From Dipteris shenzhenensis (taxonomy: Eukaryota; Polypodiophyta; Polypodiopsida; Gleicheniales): a DNA stretch of 64,000 nt. The position numbers and the translations under genes were made by a program. Location of the stretch: assembly GCA_047967505.1 (NCBI GenBank), contig CM106539.1, one strand, 5' to 3'. Positions within the stretch are counted from its first letter, which is position 1. Every line of letters begins with the position of its first letter. Below, in pieces: positions 34,237 to 44,903 of this stretch. The notes beneath the pieces are model-generated. The model was not told the origin of the DNA and made no database searches. It saw only the letters and a list, made by a program, of their open reading frames with translations.

Positions 34237-35160
34237 AGACAGGTGGTATAAGAAAACATCCTAATGGTATTAAAGAGTAGTTTGTGTGGTTTTGCAACAC
34301 CTCTGTAGCCCATAGTTAGTGTATTGACCAATCTAACTTGGGTGTGCCTGGTCATTCACTTGGGGTGTGGAAGGTTGCAATTGGGACTTCCATTAAACAC
34401 ATGAAAAGGAGCAGTTGTAACAAGAAGGTTTTGTGCTTTAAGAGAATGATAGTTTGAATCTGAAGGGAGCACACGTTAAGGAGTTCTACAGAAATGATTC
34501 ATGTTTGTATGGGCCAAAGGGATAACAGAATAGTAAAGTGCCAATCAAAGTTGAGTAAAGATTTTCAAGAGAGGATTCAAAAGGATCCGTGTTTGAACGC
34601 TAAAGCTCTATAAGAAAAAAAAAATATTGCAAATGAAATGCACTCGGGGGGTACACTACTAAGAAACCCTATGTATCATGTGCATTCAAGGGGTATTAAA
34701 AAAAACCCTCGACTAAAATTTTGCCCCAATAAAAACACCACTCTTTACTTATGAGCTAAGTGATTTTTTTCTAAACTTGAGTTCAAAAATCCCTCTTGTT
34801 ATTCTAATCGTGTTAAATTTTTTCAAAAAGTTCAAGTAAAATACCCCTCCTTTTGAATGGGCATGGTACTATAAAATTTTGTGAGGTGAACCCCCCGAGG
34901 AAAAGCATCTATTCATGTGCATACAGAGAGTTCTATCACAAAAGGCCTTACATACATAGTGACAATATCAGAGTTTCCACGGTGCTCTTGCAAGGACTTT
35001 ATGCAATGAGATGCAAAGAAAGGGATGTACATTATGTGCAAACACATCTACTTTATCTTCATGATTGTTTTGGGATTGAGTGCGAAAGTGCATGAGTTCA
35101 TGCACCAGGTTGCACTTACAAAGGTTGAATTGTGTTCCAGGCCTTGGCTTCTCGTTGAAG
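34237..35160 (+). pseudogene. Second MULE transposase remnant (C-terminal part)
   Basis: Matches 24240-24870 of the first MULE: FVWFCNTSVAHS at about 34270, then GVPGHSLGVWKVAIGTS; SKLSKDFQERIQK at about 34548; EFPRCSC/CKHIYFIF SWIM-finger pieces at about 34970-35060 across frame changes; and VHEFMHQVALTKVEL at about 35090. Stops and shifts are common. It is interrupted by a MITE at 34643-34899. The catalytic region is absent. Confidence 0.8.
34643..34899. mobile_element. hAT-like MITE M1 (257 bp) inside the MULE remnant
   Basis: Terminal inverted repeats begin CTCGGGGGGTACAC at the left and end with GTGAACCCCCCGAG at the right; weaker inverted similarity extends about 60 bp. The flanking 8-bp words GAAATGCA (34635-34642) and GAAAAGCA (34900-34907) match at 7 of 8 positions, as expected for a hAT-type 8-bp target duplication. 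The MULE similarity resumes on both sides. No coding capacity. Confidence 0.85.
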
Positions 35161-37886
35161 CCGACTAAGTATTAGCAATGGACTTGGTTAAATTTGGAGA
35201 CCACAGAGGGGAGATTTGAGTTGGAAGTACATATTTGGAATATGTACGCGGGTGTATTAGCAATTTTAGAGAAGCCATGCTATAGTTTTGATAATATCCA
35301 CTATGTAAGTTTTGAAAGATATTTCCAATCCAAAAAAATGTAAGAGAACTCTTTTGATTTGCTTGTACATGTGTTAATCTCTTTTATTGGCTTCTTTTTC
35401 AAGTATGGTTCTTTTTGTTTTAGAGCAAAGATTTGTACACATGTAATAGGTAAGGCAAGAAACTATTGCTTCTTACCTCTAGAGTTGCCAATTCATAGAC
35501 AATTTTCGGAGATAGTCAATTCTTCTGGGCAAACAATTGTTATAATGAAGCAAGATAGACATAAAAAATTACAAACCACACCAAGGTCCTTCCTGGGCAG
35601 CGTGTAAACATGGATTTAATTTCAACATCAATGATTGCTACTTTTGCAACATTGATAAATGAACTCTAGTGTTAAATTTGAAAGTATAAGCTTGCTCAAA
35701 CTTTAGGCTCACTCGAATGCAGTCGCTCAAATTTTGGTAATCCTCTCTCTCACACATATGACATTGGATCTTGGATGTGTTTTGTGGGTAATGGGATACA
35801 AGTTTCATACTAATGGACATGTAGCTTTGGTTGTCACACTTCAAGGCTGTTTCTCCATTGACATCCCATGTCATGTCTAGAATGTGTAAGATTGGTAGAT
35901 TTGGCTTTTAGGAAGAAAAAGTATCTCAATGAACAAGTATGCATTCATTTCACTTATTCAACCACTTTCAAGAATGATAAAAAATCACTAGTTACATGCC
36001 CCATAACTTCCTTCCCATGTGAAGGGGTGGTGGCATTGAGTGATCATTCATATTAGCTTTAGTGTCACCACATTAATAAACATTGTATGACTAGTTCAAA
36101 TTAACAGTCTATATAAGTGTGGAAACTGTTGTGTGGTTGAGGGAACATTTTTTATCTTTGAATGGGTACACAACAAGGTCAACGAGTTAATTTTTTTTCC
36201 AAGAAGCGAGGGATGGCTAAGAATGAGTCAAAATGCTATCGAAATTATATTTTGATAAAAAAAATAATAAATTGGGGTAATTAAGAATAATGAACCATAA
36301 TTCTGAAAAAGAAAGGAAAAATACATTGTTGATCCAAGAGAACACTCCTAATTTAAATGAGAAACAATATCTACTAGAAATTGAATTCCTAGAATCACAT
36401 CTCATGCCAATGTGAGTTGCAGTGTCCCAATAAGGCCCTGCCCAATGTGTAGGTTATTGAAAAAAGTGAGCTCGCAAGCATGGCCCTTGATGCTGGATGT
36501 GATGCAGATCAAATAAAGCACCACCAGTGGAAGTCGGCATGTTGACACACGCATCACGTGTATCCATGTGGTGTGGAATAAATTGGTCACCATGACGGAT
36601 GTTTTAGTCTAGGACACTTATGTCAGTTATAATGTAGGAGTCTAGAAGATAACGTGTATGTGCTCTAGCTTGTGTGTGTGGGAGTTTACAAAATGTAGAC
36701 GATGAAAATGGAAGAAAAGAGCACGAGCTCCTTCCCCCCATTGCACATTTTGAGCTTGATCTTATTTTTTCTATTTTGGTATCAAAGCGAGTTTGAGCTC
36801 TCAACCTATGCTATTTCCTAGAATTTCTCAATCCTCACATTTTCTAGAGCCATCTGTTGCTCAACTAAGAGTTACCCATTTGGCTGTCTATGGATCTACT
36901 AATTTCACTAGTCATCAAGCTTCTAATAGCAGCTTGGCTCCCATATTCAAGTAAATTGCATTGTTGCAATCTCTTCTCACTCACACTATCAATTGAAGCT
37001 TACCACACAATGTTTTTTTAGAGTATTGTAGCTCTTTAAGCTCAAATAGATTGAAATTTGAGGTAATATTGTGTTCTTTCCAAAATATAAGACTTCTACA
37101 GCTCATACAGCTCATACAGGTTGTGGAGCTCAATAGAGTTCAGCTCGAAGAACAACAAGTCTATTCAAAATGACTATCTCTTTGCTCAATGATTCGATGC
37201 AAAGAAAAGTAAAGTTTTGAGTTGTACAGCTGTGCCATATTGAGAGGATTATGCCAAATCTTTCTTTTATGAAGCTTCTCCTATTCCATTCAACCAAAGG
37301 AGGAGCAGACGACAGTTGTGGAGAGTGTCTTATGACAAGACTAAGACCTGCAAGGAGTGAAGAGCAGTAGCAAAAAAGGAAGCAAAGGCAAGAAGACATC
37401 ATACACAATGCCATGGATGGATGCCATTGAGTTGGCAAAGAAACACTTCTTGGAAAAGATGTTTACAACCACCAAACTCCAATGTGAGCTGCATTATGAA
37501 TAAATAATTATTGTGTTTGAGACAATTCTAGCAATGCAAGAGAAAAAACAAGTAGGGTTTGCTACCTACTTCTCATAATATGTTGTGAAGATAACTCGTG
37601 CCTCATTCATAGGAACATGCTTCAACCACTTCCAAACATCCTCTATGGTATTTTGTTTGTTGCTAAGCACTTCAAAAATAAGAGCATCGAGAATATATGA
37701 AGCTCTTTGTATATTTTAAGGAAAAACTTCTATAACATTACTACAAAAAAAACAACGAGGATTAGCTTGTTGGATTTAATCAAAATACGAAAGTATAAAG
37801 CCAAGGAAAAGTTTGCATCAAGCATGAGGATGGTTGTAATGACTTTGACATTAACTTCTTTCTTAGGATTCAAGAGAATTAAATTC
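35161..37886. other. Unassigned stretch with a possible LTR-leader junction
   Basis: No clear gene. At about 36777 TGGTATCAAAGCGAG resembles a degenerate initiator-Met primer site after an LTR, with possible gag-like residues downstream (36840-36990), but no partner LTR was found. Around 37380-37800 a broken frame (PWMDAIELAKKHFLEKMF) has no recognised family. Confidence 0.3.
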
Positions 37887-38155
37887 AAAAATATGAGGTT
37901 GTTGTCGAATTAACAACATAGCGTTAAATGAACTTCCAATCTGCTACAATAGTCATATTTTCATGACTCATCTAACTGAGAGAGTGGTCTACATCGTATT
38001 CTTATTCCTCTTCACCAAAGTCAAAAGTATGAGGTTGTTGTCGAATTAACAACATAGCATTAAATGAACTTCCAATGTGCTACAATAGAGTCATATTTTC
38101 ATGACTCATCTAACTGAGAGAGTGGTCTACATCGTATTCTTATTCTCTTGCTATG
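37887..38155. repeat. Tandem duplication, 136-bp unit x2
   Basis: ATGAGGTTGTTGTCGAATTA...GTGGTCTACATCGTATTC occurs twice with an offset of 136 bp and a few differences. The inner word GTTGTTGTCGAATTAACAAC is itself an imperfect palindrome. Confidence 0.9.
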
Positions 38156-39657
38156 TCTTCTACATCCTTCTTTTGCTACTATAAAAATATTAAAAAGCCC
38201 AATGATAAACTTATTGGTAAATGGTGAAAGGTCTTGTTTTAATAGCATGTAATGAGTGTGAAACCGCATGTGAGCAAAGGGACTGACAACAATTAGGAAG
38301 TAGTCGGAAAAATTTGAGAATGGCTTCAATTGCAACTTGGAGAATTGTTCCTCCTCTAAGGCAATCTAATCTATGCGGGTCTTCTAAGTAACTGAGCAAA
38401 AAACCACGAGCGGAGAAGTCCAAGCGACCCTTTTTGCAACATGTTCCTATGTATATTCATTCAAGGAATCATACCAGAACACTATTACGGTGGAATATGT
38501 TAAATGCCAACTATATTTATTCAATTCTAATAGTACAAACTTTCCATGTATAGTATTTAAAGAAAATGTTAAAATAGGTCAAGGTCATTTGCAACCCCAC
38601 TAGAATGATACATTATCTTTCAGAACATTCATATGTTTAAATTCATTATTATTATTCTCTATTCTCCTCACACCCAAAGTAGACTATTCAACTAAGTTGG
38701 CAACTCATGTATGTGATTCCAACCATGAACAAGGTTTGAACATATTGCACAAAACTAGTACCAGATGTGGGATTTTGCAGTGAAACAAAATCCATTTAGA
38801 GGGAAAGTCATTCTACTTATTGTTAATGCATTGAAGAATAAAACCATAAATACTACATGTTTTTTTCTTTTCCAATCCCAAAAATTCTTTGAGCTAGAAT
38901 TTGAGTATATTTCTAACCGAAAAAACATTAAATCCAGACCATGAATCTAGGTCTCCACACTAAAATTGTAACCCACAAGCGCCATTTACATTCTGAATTT
39001 CAATGAACCAATCGGACCAATAAATCTATGTGTACACATCAGCTTGCTGATCTATATGTAAGCTGCTAAGTGTGATTTTACAAACCACATGAAACAAGTA
39101 CCAGATGCAGGTAATATAACAAGTAAGAGTTACAACGTATGAAGGAAAAGGAATGCATATCATAGAATTTTATATTAAATAATGCCAACCAACAAAATAG
39201 AAGCTCAAGATTGTTTCCAAAAAGCCAAAACAGTTTGTACCTCCAATGTAGATTTTAGTTGGGCATTAATAGACTGGATTGCACCCAAAAAAAGTTTTCC
39301 AAACTATTGTCTCATATGCATAATCTCACAAAATTTCAGAATCAAAACGATAGCAAAAAATAAATATAATGTAGGTGAGATAGCACCAATGTCTAGTAGA
39401 CCATAAAGTATAAGCATATAATGAGGAAGATAGGAGAACCATAAACCAATTCTCATCGGTAGAGTCATCCATGAATAGAGTTTGTCGTCTCCTCTTCTCC
39501 CTCAACTCATAGTTATATGATTTGTGAATCCTTTCCATGTGCATGGCCATACTCTCTACATAAATTGCCAAATCACTTTAAAATGAAACTCTAGAACTCT
39601 CTTACATGCGTAAATGAAAGGTATTCATTCAAGATAAAGAACAAAATTTTTTACTTA
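38156..39657. other. Unassigned stretch 3' of ParB/methyltransferase copy 2
   Basis: Short minus-strand open pieces (for example 39326-39571, HKSYNYELREKRRRQTLF) have no recognised family and might be untranslated or further exon sequence of copy 2. Nothing firmer is visible. Confidence 0.3.
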
Positions 39658-40134
39658 CTAGTCCAATGGCACAGCAACATTGATTTCTTCCTCCTTAGCA
39701 TCGTCGTCCATGAGCATATGTTGTTGCTGTGTAGATGATCCCACACCTGCATAAATAGCATCCACCACTCCTGGAAGTAGTCTAGTACATATCTCTGGGT
39801 CATTTTCTATAGCTAAACAAAGATGACCAGAGTGGAGTGCAGCCCTCAATCTTGGCAATCCTAGCCCTATCCCTGCTCCTATCTCAAGAATGGAACCATT
39901 TGGAGGACACAACATCTCCAAGAACATAAGTATGAATGCAGGACTCTTCTCAAGAGATCCACACCATGCACCTCCCTTGCCAACTCTTTTAGAACGATGG
40001 ACTGAAGGCAAGTAATGTGGAAGCAAGTTGCCATCTAAACTCATCCTCATCATGGAGGCCACACCCTTTGCTGAGTGCATGTTAAATGTGGGTCTTTGTC
40101 CTATCCTCATAGCCATAGCATGGAAAACATAAGA
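39658..40134 (-). other. Copy 2 last exon with methyltransferase motif I-like region
   Basis: Acceptor AG before 40134 joins in phase 0 with the donor at 40213 (GGTGTGAAG|GTGAGT), giving GIGVK-SYVFHAMAMRIGQ. The exon is open for 150+ codons. It holds PNGSILEIGAGIGLGLPRLR, AALHSGHLCLAIENDPE and an acidic tail ending VPLD. The pattern (K-S-P near the start, glycine-rich loop, A-A-L-x-x-x-H-x-x-x-A-I-E-x-D) is that of the motif X to motif I segment at the C-terminus of beta-class amino-methyltransferases. Confidence 0.75.
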
Positions 40135-40328
40135 CTATTCAAAAAAGCATGAGTCAATTTCTATGTGATTAATGATATAGAAGCAGAAGCAAACATACAT
40201 ATGAAGACTCACCTTCACACCAATCCCAAGTGTGTCTGAAATGCCTTGAAGTTCCATGCTTTGTACTATCCATTTGCTTGAAGCAAAACAATATGTACTA
40301 GAATCACAAACCCTAGCCTATAACCCGC

Positions 40329-40497
40329 CTCGGGGGGGTCACTCATCTTATGTAACCCTATCACGTGAGTTCAACAAAAGGATATTTTTAATTTCTAAAA
40401 TTTACAAAATTTAACTTACATATACGGATAAGGCATTTTATAAATAAGCCTTGAACGCACGTGATATAGAGAGTTTTTCCATAGTGACCTCCCCGAG
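40329..40497. mobile_element. hAT-like MITE M2 (169 bp) in an intron of copy 2
   Basis: Perfect 8-bp target duplication TAACCCGC (40321-40328 and 40498-40505). Inverted ends CTCGGGGGGGTCACT and AGTGACCTCCCCGAG, with inverted similarity continuing through ATCACGTGAGTTCAA/TTGAACGCACGTGAT. Same family as M1. It lies between the exons ending at 40542 and starting at 40276. Confidence 0.92.
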
Positions 40498-40692
40498 TAA
40501 CCCGCAAGACTTTATGAACTGTTCAACACAAATAAATTTACCTGCAAGCCACCTCCACTTTAAATCTTACTGCATAACACTCCACAATAGGCAGAGTAGA
40601 TGTAGAATAGAAAACCAAAGTCCCCACCCATTGTCATCCATCACAGCTATAGCAAGGGCCAAGGAAGAGGAGATATGATCTTCTTTCATAAC

Positions 40693-40697
40693 ATTCC
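40693..40697. repeat. Target duplication ATTCC, left copy
   Basis: ATTCC directly precedes copia A; the second copy is at 55543-55547. Confidence 0.95.
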
Positions 40698-40870
40698 TGA
40701 GAGTGCTCTCAACGGAAGCAAGAACGGAAGAGGGAGAGAGAGAGAGACAGAGAGCCACACAAGTTTTGGTGGGTGCAAAACCACCCTAATCTTCTTTTTC
40801 ATTCATTTATATATGTGTTTGAGTATTGTACATAACTGGGGTGAAGGCATAGTGACCTTTAACCCCCACA
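40698..40870 (-). repeat. Copia A 3' LTR (173 bp)
   Basis: On the minus strand TGTGGGGGTTAAAGG...GAGCACTCTCA. Differs from the 5' LTR at three positions, all transitions. Confidence 0.95.
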
Positions 40871-40883
40871 ACCTCCCACTTAA
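40871..40883 (-). promoter_or_regulatory. Copia A polypurine tract
   Basis: On the minus strand TTTAAGTGGGAGGT immediately before the 3' LTR; the expected primer for plus-strand DNA synthesis. The same tract is seen in copia B at 29671-29684. Confidence 0.8.
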
Positions 40884-40923
40884 AGGACAATGTGCCTTTA
40901 AGGGAGAACAACCAGTGAGCATA

Positions 40924-41458
40924 CTATCCAATGCCCATCAATACATGACAATACTCAAACCGCTGACTAGGTAGACTCTTCGTCAGCATATCTGCAGGGT
41001 TATCATCTGTATGAACCTTGACAAGCTCTATGCGCTTGTCGTCAAGTACCTCCCTGATGAAATGGTACCTGACCTCAATGTGTTTGGTCTTTGCATGAAA
41101 GACCGGATTCCGTGCTAGCTGAATAGCACTCATGGAATCACTATGCAATGTCGGTACACCTGTATGAATCCCCAAATCTCCCACTGCCGATCAAGCATAT
41201 AGCCTCCTTGCAACCCTCTGTGGCTGCAACATACTCAGCCTCTGTGGTAGACAAAGCAATGCACTTCTGTGCATGAGACATCCACGACACTGCACCACTT
41301 GCAAAGGTGAACACATAACCAGAAGTGGATCTCCTACTATCCACATGCCCTCCATAGTCTAAATCTGTGTACCCAAGTACACGCATGTCTCCTTTACCAA
41401 AGCAAATGCACATCTCCTTGGTACCCTTCATGTACCTCATGATGCACTTAACTACCTC
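40924..41458 (-). pseudogene. Copia A pol C-terminal end (RNase H), frameshifted
   Basis: Continues the pol frame after a TGA that replaces a Trp codon (GKRH-stop-EVVKC; copia B has TGG). It contains LGYTDLDYGGHVDSRRST, STTEAEYVAATEGCKEA and, after two single-base deletions near 41190, LHSDSMSAIQLARNP and MLTKSLPSQRF. The RNase H signature is otherwise complete. Confidence 0.88.
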
Positions 41459-44318
41459 TCAATGCCTCTTTCCTGGATTAGCCATATACCGGCTAACAAC
41501 TCCCACTGCAAATGCAATGTCTGGTCTAGTAGCTATCATAGCATACATAAGACTCCCAACTGCTGATGCATAAGGAACCTTAGCCATCATGGCCCTTTCC
41601 TCATCTGATTTGGGACTATCTGTATGACTCAGTTTCACATATGGAGGCAATGGAGTACTCACTGCCTTCCCCCCCTCCATATTGAAACGCTGCAATACTT
41701 TTGTAACATACTCTTTTTGTGAAAGCCAAAGGAGTTTCCTACTCCGATCACGCATGATGCGCATACCAAGAATATGACCTGCAAGTCCCAAATACTTCAT
41801 ATCAAAGGCCTCATGCAACTTGGCCTTTAAAGCATCTAGCTCATAAGTATTCTTGCTAGCCAATAGCATATCATCCACATATAGTGCCAAGATTATGAGG
41901 CTATTATCCTTAGCCCTTTTAGTGTAGAGGCACTGATCAATTTCACTCCTTCTAAAACCCTGGGACCGAATGAAAGCATCAAACTTCTGATACCATTCTC
42001 TAGGTGCTTGCTTAAGACCATAGAGACTCTTCTTCGGCTTGCAAACTAAATGCTCTTTGCCCTTTTCTTCAAAGCCTTCCGGCTGCACCATGTAAATTTC
42101 CTCATGCAAATCCCCATGCAAGAAAGCTGTCTTGACATCCATCTGCATAAGCTCCATATCCTCTGCTGCCACTAGTCCACGCATGCATCTAAGTGTGGTC
42201 ATCTTCACAACTGGAGAGAATATCTCATCAAAGTCCACACCCTTCTCTTGCTTGAACCCTTTAGCAACCAAACGGGCCTTGTACCTAGGCACATCATCAC
42301 TTGTGACCTTCATTTTGTAGACCCATTTACATGGCAATGCTTTCTTTCCATGTGGCAAAGAAACCAAGTCCCAAGTCTTATTCTTCGTAAGTGAACTCAT
42401 CTCTGATTGCATAGCATACTCCCACTTGCATTGATCCTCACGCATCATAGCCTCTTTGTAGCAAGAAGGCTCCCCGCAATCAGTAAGCATCACATAGTCT
42501 ACCCCTGGAACAAACCTATCAGGCGGTCTAGACACTCTAGATGATCTTCTCAATGGCATTTCAGCTTGCTGTCCCACCTGCATATCAGCCACATTTGGCT
42601 CATCATTTCCACCAATAGATGATCCATCATCTATCCTTGATTGTATATTTGTGGGAGTACTTGGTGGTACCATTTCTTGCACATTTGGTGCAGGGACAGC
42701 TTGCTGTCTATCAACATATGCAGGTGGATTCACATCCTGGAAAGTGATTCTCCTCATTTCCACATCCCTCATGGGTGCCTTATGCATCTTCTTCTCATTG
42801 AAGACCACATCATGGCTGCGTATGATCTTCTTTGCTTCTGGATCCCAGAGATGATAGCCCATCTCTCCGCTTTCACCATAACCCAGAAAAATGCATTTCC
42901 TAGACTTATGATCTAGCTTCTTTCGAAGCTCTTTTGGCACATGTGCATATGCCTCACACCCAAATATACGCAAATGAGAGTAAGAGGGCTTCTTGGCACT
43001 CCATGCCTCTTCAGGAATACCACCATCCAAACTCTTACTAGGTGATCTATTGATCACATGCACTGCAGTCTTCATTGCCTCAGCCCAAAAACCACCAGAA
43101 AGACTTGCATTGGAAAGCATGCATTGCAACCTTTCTTGAATGGTACGGTTCATCTTTTCTGCAACTGGATTTTGCTCTGGAGTACGAGGGGATGTGAGCT
43201 CCCTCTTAATCCCACGTGTATCACAGAAATGCTGAAAGTCATGAGAGAGATACTCTCCACCATTGTCAGTCCATAGGCATTTAAGCATTCTACCTGACTG
43301 ATTCTCAACCAAGGCCAGCCATTTTTGAAATACCTGGAACACATCACTCTTCCGAGCTATAGCATAAGCCCACACTTTCCTAGTTGCATCATCAATGAAT
43401 GTCACATAGTAATCAGCCCCACCTAATGACCGTGTAGGCATGGGACCGCATACATCTAAATGCACTAAATCAAGCTTTTCAAACTCTTTCTTTCCCCTTC
43501 TTTTATGGGCTGATTTAGTCTGCTTCCCATAGAGACAATGCTCACAAAATTCAAAATCAGAGAAACTCAAATGCGGTACATAACCCAAACGGCATAAGAG
43601 TTTCATTCCATTCTGGCTCATGTGCCCCAACTTGCAATGCCACAAAGAAGTGCTTGGCTGCTCGGTTATTGCAACAACATGATCAAATACCCCTGATACA
43701 TGTAAGGGATACAAAGTCCCACACTTGGCACCCCTGGCCAAAAGCATAGAGCCCTTCTGAATTTTCCAACTTTGAAAGCCAAAAGTGGTGTGAAAACCAG
43801 CATCATCTAGCTGACCCACTGAAATAAGACTCTTGGTCAGCTTAGGCACATGTCTCACATGTTTCAAAACAAATGCAGACCCATTTGCAAAAGAAAACTT
43901 TCTGACACCTGCTCCCACTATGTCACATGCATAGTCATTTCCAAGATGCACACAACTTGTCTTTCTAGTATCATAAGTGGAGAACCATTCCCTATGGGGA
44001 GTAACATGGAATGAAGCACCAGAATCCAAAATCCAATCCTGGGAATATGCATCATCTGAAGTGGTAAGCAACTCTGCAGATAAAGTAGACATGAAGAGAA
44101 CATCATTGTCACTATCATGTGTGACTGCATTGATCTCCTCGATCTTCACTTTTCCTTTGTCCTCCCTTGGACTCTCTTCCTTTTGATTTGCACCCCAATT
44201 TGCATTCTTTTTCTTATCCTTTTGCTCTCTTTTCAGCTTGTAGCAATCCTTTTTCATATGGCCCTTCTTGCCACAGTGGTAACACTTAATGTTTAGTGCC
44301 CTGGATTTGCTACGAGAC
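41459..44318 (-). CDS. Copia A pol: protease, integrase, RT (open, 932+ codons)
   Basis: Uninterrupted from gypsy G1's left border to 41459. It opens with the gag knuckle CYHCGKKGHMKKDC (about 44285-44240), then protease DSGASFHVTPHREW (about 44025), GAG-pre-integrase (SLWHCKLGHMSQNGMKLLCR), integrase HHCC and core (DLVHLDVCGPM, DNGGEYLSHDF, SPRTPEQNPVAEKMN), RT (LPCKWVYKMKV, ARLVAKGFKQEKGVDFDE, LYVDDMLLASKN, YGLKQAPREWYQKFD) and the RNase H lead-in. This is the Ty1/copia order with integrase before RT. The catalytic aspartates are present. There is no start codon of its own; it was part of one gag-pol frame before G1 landed. The TGA at its end and lesions in gag make the element inactive now. 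Confidence 0.93.
44314..44318. repeat. Target duplication GAGAC, left copy
   Basis: GAGAC before G1; second copy at 53268-53272. Confidence 0.95.
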
Positions 44319-44797
44319 TGTTAAGGGCAAAAGCAGCAACAGCAAAGAGGAACTAGGGGGGGAGTCCTTAGATTATTATCATTAATACGTTGTATCTAGT
44401 TTATAGTGAGATATGAAAAGACGGAAGTTCTAGGACCAGGCGGAGAACTGACGAGGCACGGCAACCGTCACGGCAACCGTGAAGGAGTTATGTGTGCCGG
44501 TTAGATAAAAGAGAAGAGAGCGATCATTCAGGGGGCTCATTGATGAGGATCGGAGCAAGGATCAGTGTGATCAGAAGAGGAACATTGTTATGTATCAGAG
44601 AGTACGGTGTTGTACTGCTCGGAGAAGTGTAATACAGATATTCTATTGCATCTATCTTATTGTTTTATCATGAATGATTCTGTCGATCACTGTTCCACTC
44701 TATGAATTTTCATACGCAGTTCTGAAGTTCGATTACGCATGTAAATCTGTCGCAGTAGTGCGTTTCGAGTTAGTCTTCAGAGTAGAGAGGGCTAACA
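44319..44797 (+). repeat. G1 5' LTR (479 bp)
   Basis: TGTTAAGGGCAAAAGC...GAGAGGGCTAACA. An internal short repeat GGCAACCGT occurs twice (about 44460-44480). Confidence 0.95.
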
Positions 44798-44799
44798 CT

Positions 44800-44814
44800 T
44801 TGGCGACCACGGAA
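44800..44814 (+). promoter_or_regulatory. G1 primer-binding site
   Basis: TGGCGACCACGG, starting with the TGG that pairs with the CCA tail of a tRNA, three bases after the LTR end. The exact tRNA was not identified. The same word follows the two partial LTRs at 52617 and 52778. Confidence 0.75.
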
Positions 44815-44903
44815 GATTTCCATGTTCATCGCGGTGGATACCCCGGAGAGGTTGGATGCTCCCCATCTGTAATACTCTGATTCCTCGGTGCGTGGACTAG
44901 CGC

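Larger units (their letters stand above)
29862..34240 (+). pseudogene. Copia C gag-protease-integrase remnant, split by T1
   Basis: An older copia of another lineage. Plus-strand pieces in order: gag (SKEAWDMFATLYESKNTS at about 30013, LAEMVQVILNGLGEGYENLV at about 30193); a degenerate knuckle (CYYKFGYYEIDCHKKE at about 30560); protease-like WYIDSGASSRMTNDQEWF at about 30860; a GAG-pre-integrase part (KRYGHVNFKSLLDLRNQ at about 31265); and the start of the integrase core (VWGYAKTCSING at about 31450). The core resumes after T1 at 34138 (LYYLTFINDYNRYYWVYF). Numerous stops. RT and RNase H are absent. The 5' side abuts copia B's LTR. Confidence 0.8.

Noticed and set aside
38099-38423. Two overlapping minus-strand frames near the 136-bp duplication
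   Set aside because: They looked like possible extra exons of copy 2, but no match to copy 1 or to a known family could be seen.
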